A stretch of 64,000 bases of DNA, taken from CAJBVW01 sp964457335. GTDB lineage: Bacteria; Myxococcota_A; UBA796; SXON01. The translations under genes were made by a program, and so were the position numbers. The notes below the pieces were generated by a model. That model searched no databases, was not told the DNA's origin, and worked only from the letters and a program-made list of their open reading frames with translations. The stretch lies in contig CAYWGD010000004.1 in the NCBI GenBank assembly GCA_964457335.1, positions 1 through 64,000 of the forward strand, given 5' to 3'. The first letter of the stretch is position 1, and every line of letters begins with the position of its first letter. This document shows positions 43,303 through 51,761 of this stretch, piece after piece.

Positions 43303-44981
43303 TCGCGGGCCTCGATCCGGTAGGCGTATCCCTGCTCGGTGAGGAAGAGCTGCCGCTTCTCGCCGAACGTCTGCTCGACGGTGTCGCGCGTGATGAGCGT
43401 GTAGAAGCTCGCCTTGTTGGCGCCCTGCTTCGGGCGGAGGATGCGGCCGAGCCGCTGCGCCTCCTCCTGCCGGCTGCCCCAGGTGCCGCTGATCTGGATG
43501 GCCACGTTCGCGTCGGGGAGGTCCACGGAGAAGTTCCCGACCTTCGAGATGACGAGGACGCGGTCCTGGCCGGTGCGGAAGCGCTCGTAGAGCTCGTCCC
43601 GGCGCTTCTGCGGCGTGCGCCCCTCGATGAGCGGCAGGCCCAGGCGCCGCGAGAGGAACTCGAGCTGCTCGACGTACATGCCGAGGATGAGCACGCGGTC
43701 GTCCTTGTGCCTGTCCAGGAGCCCCTCGATGACCGGCCCCTTCCGCGCGTTGATGCTCGCGATGCGGAACTTCTCGCGGTCGTCGGCGACCGCGTAGCGG
43801 ATGCGGTCCTCCTCGGAGAAGCCGACCCGGATCTCGGTGCAGCTCGCCGAGGCGATCCAGCCCTGGTGCTCGAGGTCCTTCCACGGCACGTCGTACCGCT
43901 TGGGCCCGATGAGCGCGAAGACGTCGGCCTCCTTGCCGTCCTCGCGCACGAGCGTGGCGGTCAGCCCGAGGCGGCGGCGCGCCTGGAGGTGCGCGACGGC
44001 GCGGAAGATCGGCGCGGGGAGGAGGTGCACCTCGTCGTAGATGACGAGGCCCCAGTTCTCCCGGTCGAACAGGCCGAAGTGCACGAAGTTCTCGTTCCGC
44101 GACTTGCGGAACGTGAGCATCTGGTAGGTCGAGAGCGTGACGGCCTTGATGTCCTTGAGCTCGCCCGAGTACTCGCCCACCTGGTCCTCGGTGAGCGTGG
44201 TCTTGTCGAGGATCTCGTTCCGCCACTGACGCAACGCGGTCACGTTCGTGCAGAGGATGAGCGTCTTCATGTTGAGACGCGCCATCGCGCCGATGCCGAC
44301 CATGGTCTTGCCGGCGCCGCAGGGGAGCACCACCACGCCCGAGCCGCCCTGCGCGAGGCCGTCCCCGTGGAAGGCCTCGACCGCGAGCCGCTGGTAGTCG
44401 CGCAGCGCCCACGCCTGCCCGTTCTTCATGTCCTGGGTGACGGTGAAGTCGAGGTGCTCGCCGTCGCGGTAGCCGGCGAGGTCCTCGACCGGGTGCCCGG
44501 CGTGGGTGAGCGCCTGCTTGAGCTCGCCGCGGTTGCCCGGCTCCACGAGCACGGCGGTGTCGCCGAGGCGGGCGCCGAGCAGCGGGATGACGGGCTTGAG
44601 GCTGCACACCTCCGTCATCAGGATCGGGTCGGCCGCCTCGAGCCGCAGCCCGCGCGGATCCTTGTACAGCTTCAGCCGGCCGTACCGGCCCATCGTCTCC
44701 TGGATGTTGACCGGGACGTTGGGCGGGACGTCGTACTTGGCGTACTGCTCGAGCGCGGCGACCACCTCTTCGGTGGTCATGCCCGCGCTGGCCGCGTTCC
44801 AAAGCGAGAGCGGCGTGACGCGGTAGGTGTGGACGTAGTCCGGGGACTTCACCAGCTCGGCGAAGCGTGCCAGCGCGTCGCGCGCGGCCCGGAAGTGCGG
44901 CCCCATCGTCTCCAGGAGGAGCGTGTGGTCGGACTGGACGATGAGTGGATTTTCAGGGACGTAGCGCATGGACCGCGCCAT
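43299..44981 (-). CDS. XPB/ERCC3-type DNA helicase (SF2)
   Basis: 560 residues. An N-terminal domain of about 190 residues, typical of bacterial XPB, precedes the motor. Helicase motifs: LRDYQRLAVEAF, VVLPCGAGKTMVGIG (I), LCTNVTALRQW (Ia), VIYDEVHLLP (II, DEVH), RLGLTATLVREDGKE (III plus the XPB-specific RED motif), ILGMYVEQLEFLSRRLGLPLIEG (IV), ISKVGNFSVDLPDANVAIQIS (V), and QEEAQRLGRILRPK (VI). It is expected to unwind or remodel damaged or repressed DNA. A 72-residue protein is encoded directly downstream. The start at 44981 has no clear ribosome site; M5 at 44969 is an alternative. Confidence 0.92.
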   Translation of the reverse strand: MARSMRYVPENPLIVQSDHTLLLETMGPHFRAARDALARFAELVKSPDYVHTYRVTPLSLWNAASAGMTTEEVVAALEQYAKYDVPPNVPVNIQETMGRYGRLKLYKDPRGLRLEAADPILMTEVCSLKPVIPLLGARLGDTAVLVEPGNRGELKQALTHAGHPVEDLAGYRDGEHLDFTVTQDMKNGQAWALRDYQRLAVEAFHGDGLAQGGSGVVVLPCGAGKTMVGIGAMARLNMKTLILCTNVTALRQWRNEILDKTTLTEDQVGEYSGELKDIKAVTLSTYQMLTFRKSRNENFVHFGLFDRENWGLVIYDEVHLLPAPIFRAVAHLQARRRLGLTATLVREDGKEADVFALIGPKRYDVPWKDLEHQGWIASASCTEIRVGFSEEDRIRYAVADDREKFRIASINARKGPVIEGLLDRHKDDRVLILGMYVEQLEFLSRRLGLPLIEGRTPQKRRDELYERFRTGQDRVLVISKVGNFSVDLPDANVAIQISGTWGSRQEEAQRLGRILRPKQGANKASFYTLITRDTVEQTFGEKRQLFLTEQGYAYRIEARE

Positions 44982-45032
44982 CTAACCGATCCACCGAGCC
45001 GATTCGTCCCTCGACCGCCCCTCGGCGCCCGA

Positions 45033-45863
45033 TCAGGCCGCGGACGTGGGTCCCGGGAGGGCCGGACGCGCGAGCCCGTCCAGCTGCCAGGGGTTCTCGA
45101 GCTGGTCCCGCACGACCTTCGCGAGGACGCCGCCCTGGGCGCCGTCGAGGAAGCGGTGGTCGATGGTGGCGGTGATCGTGAGCTGCTTGCGCACGGTCGG
45201 CACGCCGTCGACCGCCACGACGCCGTCCCGCACGGTCCCCACGAGCACCAGGAGCGGCACGCGGGCGAACGGCGTGAAGGGCGCGAAGCCCTCGTCGAGC
45301 CCGAACATGCCGACGGACGTGACGATGCAGCTCCCGAAGGGGAAGGGCTCGAGCCCGAGCGCGGGCACGCTCAGGCCGAGGCTGCTCGTCAACCAGCCCG
45401 TGAGCTTCAGCACGGGGCGGATGAGCCAGGTCGGCAGGATCTTGATCGGCCCCATCGACTTCTTGAAGGCCTCGTCCTGCCCGGCGCGCAGCTTCTCGGC
45501 CCGGCCGCGCAGGTCCCGCGCCACCTCGACGACCGACTTCTTGTCGATGTCGTCGACCTTCGCCTTCGCGAGGTCGGCCCCCTCCTCGAGCGCGACCAGG
45601 TAGGTCACGTTCACGTGCGCGTGCGGCACGTAGCGGCCGAGGCGAATGTAGCCGTTGAGCCCCGGCGCCTTGGCGAGCGCGTTCCCCACCACCTTCCCGA
45701 CGAGGTGGGTGATGGTCACCTTCTCGCCGGTCGTCGCGCGCACGTGCGCCAGGTAGGCGAGCGCCTCCGTCGCGTCGACGGTGAGCTTGCCGAGGATGTT
45801 GCCCTCGTCGGGCGCCCCCCACGTGGCGATGGCGAGCTTCCGACGGGTCGTCATGTAGTTCAT
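45033..45863 (-). CDS. Stand-alone 2-oxoacid dehydrogenase acyltransferase (E2) catalytic-domain protein, paralogue
   Basis: 276 residues. Same architecture as the protein at 11436: only the CAT-like catalytic domain, with IDHRFLDGAQGG as the DHRxxDG motif, an FGSCIVTSVGMFGLDEGFAPF core, and ATTGEKVTITHLVGKVVGNAL matching ARTGEKVTITHAVTRALA of its paralogue. There is no lipoyl or E3-binding domain and no E1/E3 gene nearby. Both proteins probably form trimers with an internal acyl-CoA channel; substrates unknown. A TACAGT box ends 6 nt before the ATG at 45863. Confidence 0.83.
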   Translation of the reverse strand: MNYMTTRRKLAIATWGAPDEGNILGKLTVDATEALAYLAHVRATTGEKVTITHLVGKVVGNALAKAPGLNGYIRLGRYVPHAHVNVTYLVALEEGADLAKAKVDDIDKKSVVEVARDLRGRAEKLRAGQDEAFKKSMGPIKILPTWLIRPVLKLTGWLTSSLGLSVPALGLEPFPFGSCIVTSVGMFGLDEGFAPFTPFARVPLLVLVGTVRDGVVAVDGVPTVRKQLTITATIDHRFLDGAQGGVLAKVVRDQLENPWQLDGLARPALPGPTSAA

Positions 45864-45869
45864 GGCGGG

Positions 45870-45875
45870 ACTGTA
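45870..45875 (-). promoter_or_regulatory. Candidate -10 box (TACAGT) of a leaderless transcript
   Basis: The box lies 6 nt before the ATG at 45863, with no ribosome site between. Confidence 0.5.
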
Positions 45876-45914
45876 CGACGGAACGGCCGCGCGCGTACAT
45901 CCGCGCGGCGCGAC

Positions 45915-46367
45915 CTAGGGCAACCCCAGGAAGCGCTTGATCACGACCCAGGCCGCGCCGGGCTTCTGGCCGTATCCGGCCCGATCGTACGCCCGGACCG
46001 CCGCGTCGAGGATCTCCCGGCGATACCCCTTCTGGTTGCGGAGCACCCTCAGGTACTCGTCGGGGTCGCCCTGCAGCTGGTCGGTCCGCGCCGCCCACTG
46101 CAGGGTCCGGCGGACGAGGCGGGTCGTCTCGTCGTACTGACGCTTCGAGCCCGCGGGAGCCGCGGCGGTGACGGCGCACTGCCGCGCCTGCCGCGCCCGC
46201 CGCAAGCGCTCGGCTTCCCGCTCCTGTCGGTGCCGGTCGCACCGCAACGGCAACGGCCCGCGCCGGGGCGCCTCGTAGACGGCGCAGGGGCCGCAATCCA
46301 CGCAGACGTAGTAGCGCGGCCCCGCCGCTTCGAGGAAGACGATCTGGATCTCGTGTCGATGCGTCAT
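45915..46367 (-). CDS. Small basic protein with N-terminal Cys/His cluster, unknown
   Basis: 150 residues from the ATG at 46367. Near the N-terminus YYVCVDCGPCAVYEAP and LRCDRHRQ could form a zinc site (CxxCxxC...CxxH). The rest is helical and Arg/Gln-rich (RQEREAERLRRARQARQ; YDETTRLVRRTLQWAARTD). The last 50 residues (YLRVLRNQKGYRREILDAAVRAYDRAGYG) resemble a small nucleic-acid-binding or replication-associated fold, but I recognise no family. Codon use is less G/C-extreme than in neighbouring genes, suggesting later acquisition. Confidence 0.65.
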   Translation of the reverse strand: MTHRHEIQIVFLEAAGPRYYVCVDCGPCAVYEAPRRGPLPLRCDRHRQEREAERLRRARQARQCAVTAAAPAGSKRQYDETTRLVRRTLQWAARTDQLQGDPDEYLRVLRNQKGYRREILDAAVRAYDRAGYGQKPGAAWVVIKRFLGLP

Positions 46368-46827
46368 GGTGCGTCCCACTCGCGGGGCTCTACGCGCCGC
46401 GGGACGTTGAATGGCGGGCGGGGGGCCCCACCCTGATTTGGTGGTGTGTCGTTCGGATGCCGGAAGGAAGGCGCGAGAGCCCCGTTCAAGCGTGCTTCTC
46501 GAGCACCGTCTCGGGTGCCCGACTACTCGTCTGGGAGTAAACCCGGCGGGCGTCGCGACAAGGCCGCACCCGACGTTGCGCTCGAAGATTTCGCATTTCC
46601 GTCGGACGAGCGCCGACGAGCGCCCAGGGCCGCTGAGGTCGACGAAACCACCGTGTCCCGGATCTTCCGACGATCGATGCGAAGTCCGTTTCGGAAATTT
46701 GCCGCGGGAACGGCGCCCCGCGTCGCCTCCGCCGGAGAACCACCGTCGAAGAACGTCGCTTGTCCGGAAGTTTCCCGTCGTCAGCCCGGTGAATCCATTT
46801 GGGGCGCCCCCAACCTCAGGAGGAGGC
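46368..46827. other. 460-bp gene-free region with reduced GC
   Basis: No convincing coding frame. Two hand-counted 60-base lines (46561, 46681) are 65% and 68% GC, against 73% for a counted line in the neighbouring-type coding sequence at 8881. It lies between a small minus-strand gene and a small plus-strand gene and ends in a strong AGGAGGAGG ribosome site. It may hold promoters or an RNA; no -35/-10 pair or sigma-54 site is recognised. Confidence 0.4.
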
Positions 46828-46998
46828 ATGGACCCCATCCGGGCGATCGTCATCCTGGGCGCCACCGCGCTCGCCACCGCCGTCCTGGTGTACGCGCTGG
46901 ACCGGCATTGCCGGGTCGCGTGCAAGTTGCGCACGGGCACGGACGGAGGGCTGGAGCTGGACTGCCGTATCGAGCCGGACCCCACCGACGCGCGCTGA
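46828..46998 (+). CDS. Small single-pass membrane protein
   Basis: 56 residues; ATG at 46828 directly behind AGGAGGAGG, the strongest ribosome site in the window. MDPIRAIVILGATALATAVLVYAL is one membrane helix. The remaining ~30 residues (DRHCRVACKLRTGTDGGLELDCRIEPDPTDAR) contain three cysteines and face one side of the membrane. No family recognised. It converges on infA with a 14-nt gap. Confidence 0.65.
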   Translation: MDPIRAIVILGATALATAVLVYALDRHCRVACKLRTGTDGGLELDCRIEPDPTDAR

Positions 46999-47012
46999 AG
47001 CCCCCGCCCGCC

Positions 47013-47231
47013 CTACTTGTGCCGGAAGGTGATCCGGCCCTTCGTCAGGTCGTACGGGGACACCGCCACCGTCACCCGGTCACCGAGCACGACGCGGATG
47101 CGGAACCGACGCAGCTTGCCCGCCAGGTGGGCGTGCACCTCGGTGCCCGCGTCCGTCTGCACCAGGAAGGCCCCACCGGGGAAGACCTCTTTGATCACGC
47201 CATCGATCTCGATGAGGTCGTCGCTCGCCAA
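47013..47231 (-). CDS. infA: Translation initiation factor IF-1
   Basis: 72 residues, the normal length. S1-like OB fold: IEIDGVIKEVFPGGAFLVQTDAGTEVHAHLAGKLRRFRIRVVLGDRVTVAVSPYDLTKGRITFRHK, with the conserved GDRV and PYDL(T)KGRI(T/V)(F/Y)R. It binds the ribosomal A site during initiation. The start codon is TTG (47231), with GAGG 7 nt upstream; no in-frame ATG gives a normal N-terminus. A rare start codon on an initiation-factor gene suggests low or autoregulated translation. Confidence 0.95.
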   Translation of the reverse strand: MASDDLIEIDGVIKEVFPGGAFLVQTDAGTEVHAHLAGKLRRFRIRVVLGDRVTVAVSPYDLTKGRITFRHK

Positions 47232-47294
47232 TCGGCACCTCGAAAAAGGAAGGCGCGCCCCTAACGGGGCACGCGGGCCTCGGCAAGGACGCGC

Positions 47295-47300
47295 TAGACT
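47295..47300 (+). promoter_or_regulatory. Candidate -10 box (TAGACT) of a leaderless transcript
   Basis: The box lies 8 nt before the ATG at 47309, with no ribosome site between. Confidence 0.5.
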
Positions 47301-47308
47301 CCCGTCGC

Positions 47309-49957
47309 ATGCGCCTCCGCCCGCTCGCGCTCCTGCTCGTCGCCGCCTGCCGCGGCCGGGACGGTGGGGACCGCATCGACAACCTGCCCCCGCCCACCGT
47401 GCAGCCTGAGGGCGAGCCCACCCCCGCCACCTGCCCCGCCGCCCGTGACGCGGACCAGGACGGCTGGGATGCGCGCGGCGACGGCGGCTCCGACTGCGAC
47501 GACTTCGATCCGGGCGTGTCCCCGGGCGCCGAGGACCCGGTGGTCGACGGGCTCGACGCCGACTGCGACGGGGTCGACGGCCCGGTCACCGACGAGCCGT
47601 GCGTGCCCACCGGCCCCGAGGACTGCGACGGCGTCGACGACGACTGCGACGGTCGCGTGGACGACCCCTACGCGCTGATCGTCGACGGCACGCCCGCGGT
47701 GACGGCCGCGGCCCCGCTTCTCGCGGGCGGCGCGCTCGCGCTGGTCGTCGGCGACACGAGCAGCGTCGCGACGGAGGACGGCGCGGTCGCCCTCTACGAC
47801 GCCGACGGGACGCTGGTCGTGCGCATCACCGGCACGGGCCAGAGCCCGAGCTTCGGCGCCCAGATCGCCACCGGGCGCGACCTCACCGGCGACGGCGTGG
47901 TCGACCTCGTGGTGGCAGCACCCTACGCCGAGGTCGACGGGGTGCCCAACGAGGGGCGCGTCTTCGTGTTCGCCGGCCCGATCGGCCCCGACACCACGCT
48001 CGACGACGCCTTCGTGTTCACGGGCGGCGCGCTCGACGGCCAGCCCGGCGGCAGCCTCGCGCTCGCCCCGGACCTCACCGGGGACGGCCGCGCCGAGCTG
48101 CTCGTCGGCTACTACCGGCACGTGCTCCTGTTCTCGGGGGTCGACGGCGACGTCGACGTGGGGGACGCCGACGCCACCTGGGAGCGCAACACCGGCGGCG
48201 GCGCCTGGAGCTTCGCCACGGCCCCGGACGCCGACGGGGACGGCCTCCCCGAGCTCGTGCTCGGCATGCCGACCGCCAACGCCGGCGCCGGCCTCGTCGC
48301 GCGCTGGGACAGCGGCCGGATCGGCGGCTCGATGGGCGCGGAGGACCTCGCCTGGGACCCCGGCGCGCACGCCGGCCTCGGCGCCGCGCTGGTCCGCGTG
48401 GGCGACACCCTCTGGACGCTCGCGGGCACGACCCCCGTGCGGCTCGGGGCGAGCGGCGTCGACGACGCCCTCGACCACGTGGCGACCGGGCTCGCGAACG
48501 GCGGCGACCTCGACGGGGACGGCGCCGAGGACCTGCTCGTGGCCACGGAGTCGCGCGTGGTCGCGGTGGGCGCGCGCGGCGAGATCGGGGCCTGGGCGGG
48601 CGCGATCACGCTGCAGTCCGAGCGCTCCCTGGTCGCCGCCACCGACGCCGACGGCGACGGCGTCCCCGACCCGCGGGTGCGCGCGGAGACGTACGCGGCC
48701 GTGCTCGACGGCGCGCTGGCCTTCGGCGGCGGCTGCGACGCCGACGGCGACGGCGTGGGCGTCGGCGAGGGCGACTGCGACGACGACGACGCCACGGTCG
48801 CGCCGCGCTACGGCCGCGACGTCTGCAACGGCGTGGACGACGACTGCGACGGCGTCGTGGACAGTCCCGCCGAAGTCCCGCTCCCGCGGGCGGCCTGGGC
48901 GTCCGCGCTCGGCGACGTGGACGGCGACGGCCGCGCCGAGCTCGGCCTGCTCGACGCCGACGGGCTCGTCACCACCGTGAGCGGCGACGGCACCACCCGC
49001 GCGACCATCTCCGGCGGCCGCCCCAGCGTGCCCGCCCCCTTCGCCGGGGCCGGCGACACCGATGGCAACGCGGTCGTCGAGCTGCTCGTCAGCGGCGAGT
49101 CCGCCGCCTGGCTCCTCCCGCCCGGCGTGTCGGGCGCTGCGGACGCCCTCGCGCGCACGTCCATCACCGACGGCACGGCCTGGAGCCGCGACGGCCGGGT
49201 CGGCCACGCCGGGGACCGCGACGGCGACGGCCTCTCCGACGTGTGGATCGGCGCGCGCACCTTCGACGGCGAGCTCGCCATGGCGTTGTTCCACGGCGCC
49301 TCCGGCGACGTCCTCACCGTCGAGGACGCCGACCTCCTCCTCGCGACGCCCCCGAGCTGGGACACCTACGAGGTGGCCGCGGCCCGGCCCGGCGAGCGCG
49401 CGGACCTCGACGGCGACGGCCTCGACGACCTCCTGGTCGGCAACCCGCGCAGCGCCTGGGGGGACGGCCGCGCCTACGTCTTCTTCACGGTCGAGGCCGG
49501 CGAGCAGGACATGGACCTCGCCGCGGCGCTCCTGCTCTACGGCGAGACCGGCGAGCAGATGGGCACCACCCTCGCGATCGGCGGCGACCTCGACGGGGAC
49601 GGGCGGGACGACGCGCTCATCGGCGGCGTCACCGGCGTGCGGCCGGTCTCCGGCGCCGGCTGCCCCATCCTCCTCGCCGGCCGCTGGGACATCGGCGCCG
49701 AGGGCATCGCGCTCGCCGACGTAGACGGCGACGGCCGCGCCGAGGCCTGGCTCGCCGACGACGACGCCGAGGGCGGCCGGGGCGCCATCTGGCGCGTCGG
49801 CTGGGGCCAGGCCCCCGAGCAGGTGCGGGTCGGCGCCCCCGGCGAGGCGCTCGGCAGCGCGCTCTGGGCCATCGGCGACACGGACGGCGCCGGCGGCGGC
49901 GACCTCTTCTGGCAGGGGGCCACGGAAGGCGCGCGCGTCGGGGCAGCCTGTCCGTAG
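47309..49957 (+). CDS. Large MopE/FG-GAP repeat lipoprotein
   Basis: 882 residues. Signal MRLRPLALLLVAAC, lipobox at Cys14. Residues 40-130 carry MopE-like Cys/Asp units (CDDFDPGVSPGAEDPVVDGLDADCDGVDG; EDCDGVDDDCDGRVDDP), and one more such unit occurs near residue 505 (VCNGVDDDCDGVVDSP), splitting the protein into two halves. Both halves consist of FG-GAP propeller blades with calcium loops (GRDLTGDGVVDLVVA; APDLTGDGRAELLVG; GGDLDGDGAEDLLVA; GGDLDGDGRDDALIG; LADVDGDGRAEAWLA). So two integrin-like propellers joined by metal-binding hinges sit on the outer surface. An R2 repeat follows 3 nt after the stop. Confidence 0.9.
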   Translation: MRLRPLALLLVAACRGRDGGDRIDNLPPPTVQPEGEPTPATCPAARDADQDGWDARGDGGSDCDDFDPGVSPGAEDPVVDGLDADCDGVDGPVTDEPCVPTGPEDCDGVDDDCDGRVDDPYALIVDGTPAVTAAAPLLAGGALALVVGDTSSVATEDGAVALYDADGTLVVRITGTGQSPSFGAQIATGRDLTGDGVVDLVVAAPYAEVDGVPNEGRVFVFAGPIGPDTTLDDAFVFTGGALDGQPGGSLALAPDLTGDGRAELLVGYYRHVLLFSGVDGDVDVGDADATWERNTGGGAWSFATAPDADGDGLPELVLGMPTANAGAGLVARWDSGRIGGSMGAEDLAWDPGAHAGLGAALVRVGDTLWTLAGTTPVRLGASGVDDALDHVATGLANGGDLDGDGAEDLLVATESRVVAVGARGEIGAWAGAITLQSERSLVAATDADGDGVPDPRVRAETYAAVLDGALAFGGGCDADGDGVGVGEGDCDDDDATVAPRYGRDVCNGVDDDCDGVVDSPAEVPLPRAAWASALGDVDGDGRAELGLLDADGLVTTVSGDGTTRATISGGRPSVPAPFAGAGDTDGNAVVELLVSGESAAWLLPPGVSGAADALARTSITDGTAWSRDGRVGHAGDRDGDGLSDVWIGARTFDGELAMALFHGASGDVLTVEDADLLLATPPSWDTYEVAAARPGERADLDGDGLDDLLVGNPRSAWGDGRAYVFFTVEAGEQDMDLAAALLLYGETGEQMGTTLAIGGDLDGDGRDDALIGGVTGVRPVSGAGCPILLAGRWDIGAEGIALADVDGDGRAEAWLADDDAEGGRGAIWRVGWGQAPEQVRVGAPGEALGSALWAIGDTDGAGGGDLFWQGATEGARVGAACP

Positions 49958-49960
49958 CGG

Positions 49961-50032
49961 TTTTTTCGGGCAACCGCTCCGCGTTGCGGCGGCCTGGGTG
50001 CCTCCGGCGGGACGTCGGCGGTTCGGGTGCCC
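49961..50032 (+). repeat. Structured intergenic repeat R2, copy b
   Basis: Same orientation as copy a, with GGGCA/TGCCC ends. The first stem reads GCAAC/GTTGC instead of GCAGC/GCTGC, a compensatory G-C to A-T change. A T-run (TTTTTT) precedes it. Confidence 0.75.
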
Positions 50033-50069
50033 TGACGACGCCACCCCGGCCTCGGGGCGCCGCCCGAAG

Positions 50070-50744
50070 CTACGAAGCCCTCCACCCCGCCACGACCTCC
50101 ACCACCGTCCGCGCCGCCTTCGCCCCGTAGAGCGTGGTGATCGTGTCCGCGCAGGCCTCCGCCACGGTGGGGGCGCCCTCGAGCCCCAGGCACGGGAACG
50201 CCCGGGCGGGCCGCGATCCGGCGAGGCGCCAGGTCCGGGGCGCGATCGCGGAGAGCAGCGTGCGGCCGTCCTCGATGTCGACGAGCACGAGCGGGAAGAG
50301 GCGGCAGGGCAGCGGCTTGAGCGCGCCGCGCGGCCGGCCGGTGGCGTCCTCCAGCGCGTGCAGCCCGCAGGAGAGGCCGTCACCGGGCGCGTCGGAGGGG
50401 GGCAGGGCGAACACGCAGCGGCGGCCGGGGCGGCGGAGCGCGTCGCCGTCGAAGGGATCGACGGGCGCGGCCCAGCGCGGGTCCCGCGGGGCCAGGAACG
50501 CGGCGATCTCGGGCAGCGCGGCCTCGATGGCGGCGCGCTCCTCGGCCGACGGGCTCACCTCCAGGTCGGCGCAGCAGGAGCGCGCGTCGGGCGCGCGGCG
50601 GCCGGGGGTGCAGTGGCCCGTGGCGCACGTCCAGGGCTGGGCGAGCGCCGGGAGGTCGAGCAGCAGCGTCCGGGACGCCCGCCCGAGCGCGCCGCGCGCG
50701 GCCAGCTGCAGGAGGTGGACGGACCAGTCGGGCTCGGCGGACAT
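50070..50744 (-). CDS. Cysteine-cluster protein (YkgJ/DUF3109-like)
   Basis: 224 residues from the ATG at 50744. It has many cysteines in the pattern of zinc/iron-chelating cluster proteins: CATGHC, RSCCADLEV, RCVFALPPSD, GLSCGLHALED, LPCRLFPL, FPCLGLEG, EACADTI. The segment CCADLEVSPSAEERAAIEAALPEIAAFL resembles DUF3109. Cytosolic, no membrane segment. Function of the family unknown; a metal cofactor is likely. Divergent from the diheme cytochrome gene. Confidence 0.75.
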   Translation of the reverse strand: MSAEPDWSVHLLQLAARGALGRASRTLLLDLPALAQPWTCATGHCTPGRRAPDARSCCADLEVSPSAEERAAIEAALPEIAAFLAPRDPRWAAPVDPFDGDALRRPGRRCVFALPPSDAPGDGLSCGLHALEDATGRPRGALKPLPCRLFPLVLVDIEDGRTLLSAIAPRTWRLAGSRPARAFPCLGLEGAPTVAEACADTITTLYGAKAARTVVEVVAGWRAS

Positions 50745-50823
50745 CGGCGGGCGCGTAACCGGGCGCGCCCCGAAATCGGGGTAACGATCCGTGCCCCCCA
50801 TGGTGTCCAACCTGCCGAGCCCC

Positions 50824-51759
50824 ATGCGCGTCCTCCTCCGCCTCCCCCTCCTCGCCCTCGCCGCGTGCGCGGACTTCCGCGAATGCCCGACCGCGGACAC
50901 CTCCCCCCTGCCCGAGCGCCTCTCCGCCACGGGGCTCTACGCGGACATCGCCGCCGACACCGTCTCCGCCGACGTGATCACCTTCTCGCCGCGCTTCCCG
51001 CTGTGGACGGACGGCGCCGACAAGCAGCGCTGGATCCGGCTGCCGGAGGGCGGCACCATCGACGCGTCCGACCCCGACGAGTGGCGCTTCCCCGAGGGGA
51101 CGCGCGCCTGGAAGGAGTTCGTGGTGGACGGCGTGCGCGTGGAGACGCGCATGATCGAGAAGACCGGGCCCGGGGACGCCGACTGGGCGGCCGTGGCGTA
51201 CCGGTGGGACGGCGACGACGCGACCGCGGTCTCCGCCGGAGAGGCCGACGCGCGCGGCACCCCCCACGACGTGCCCACCGCCGAGGAGTGCGGCGCCTGC
51301 CACGATGGGCGCGCCAGCTTCGTGCTCGGCTTCTCCGCGGTGCAGCTCGCCGGCGCGGAGGGCTACGACCTCGACCAGCTCGTCGCGGACGGGCGCATCG
51401 CCCCGGCGCCCGGGGCCGTCTCGGCGCCCGCGGCCGACACCGCCGCGCTCGGCTACCTCCACGCCAACTGCAGCCACTGCCACAACGAGGCGCGCGAGGG
51501 CGCGTACGTCTGCTACGACCCCGGCGGGGACTTCGACTTCACCCTCCCGGCCGCCGTGCTCACCGACGTGGCGGACTCGCCGGCCCTGCGCACGGCCGAG
51601 CGCCGCATCTCGCCCGGCGACCCCGAGAGCAGCGAGATCCTCCACCGCATGTCCAGCCGCGAGCAGGGCTTCTTCCCGAGCTCGATGCCGCCGCTCGGCA
51701 CCGAGCAGGTCGACGAGGCCGGGGTGGCCGAGCTGACCGCGTGGGTGCGCGGCTTGTAG
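50824..51759 (+). CDS. Diheme c-type cytochrome lipoprotein (SO2930-like)
   Basis: 311 residues. Signal MRVLLRLPLLALAAC with a lipobox. Two heme-binding motifs: CGACH (about residue 160) and CSHCH (about residue 220). The N-terminal part, ITFSPRFPLWTDGADKQRWIRLPEGGTI...FPEGTRAWKEFVVDGVRVETRMIEK, is the conserved non-heme domain of SO2930-like diheme cytochromes. It probably carries electrons at the outer membrane or on the surface. An in-frame GTG at 50791 could add eleven residues, but the signal peptide favours 50824. Confidence 0.87.
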   Translation: MRVLLRLPLLALAACADFRECPTADTSPLPERLSATGLYADIAADTVSADVITFSPRFPLWTDGADKQRWIRLPEGGTIDASDPDEWRFPEGTRAWKEFVVDGVRVETRMIEKTGPGDADWAAVAYRWDGDDATAVSAGEADARGTPHDVPTAEECGACHDGRASFVLGFSAVQLAGAEGYDLDQLVADGRIAPAPGAVSAPAADTAALGYLHANCSHCHNEAREGAYVCYDPGGDFDFTLPAAVLTDVADSPALRTAERRISPGDPESSEILHRMSSREQGFFPSSMPPLGTEQVDEAGVAELTAWVRGL

Positions 51760-51761
51760 GG

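Noticed and set aside
46411..46998. Longer reading frame upstream of the 56-residue membrane protein
   Set aside because: The strong AGGAGGAGG site fixes the start at 46828; the upstream part has no protein-like composition.
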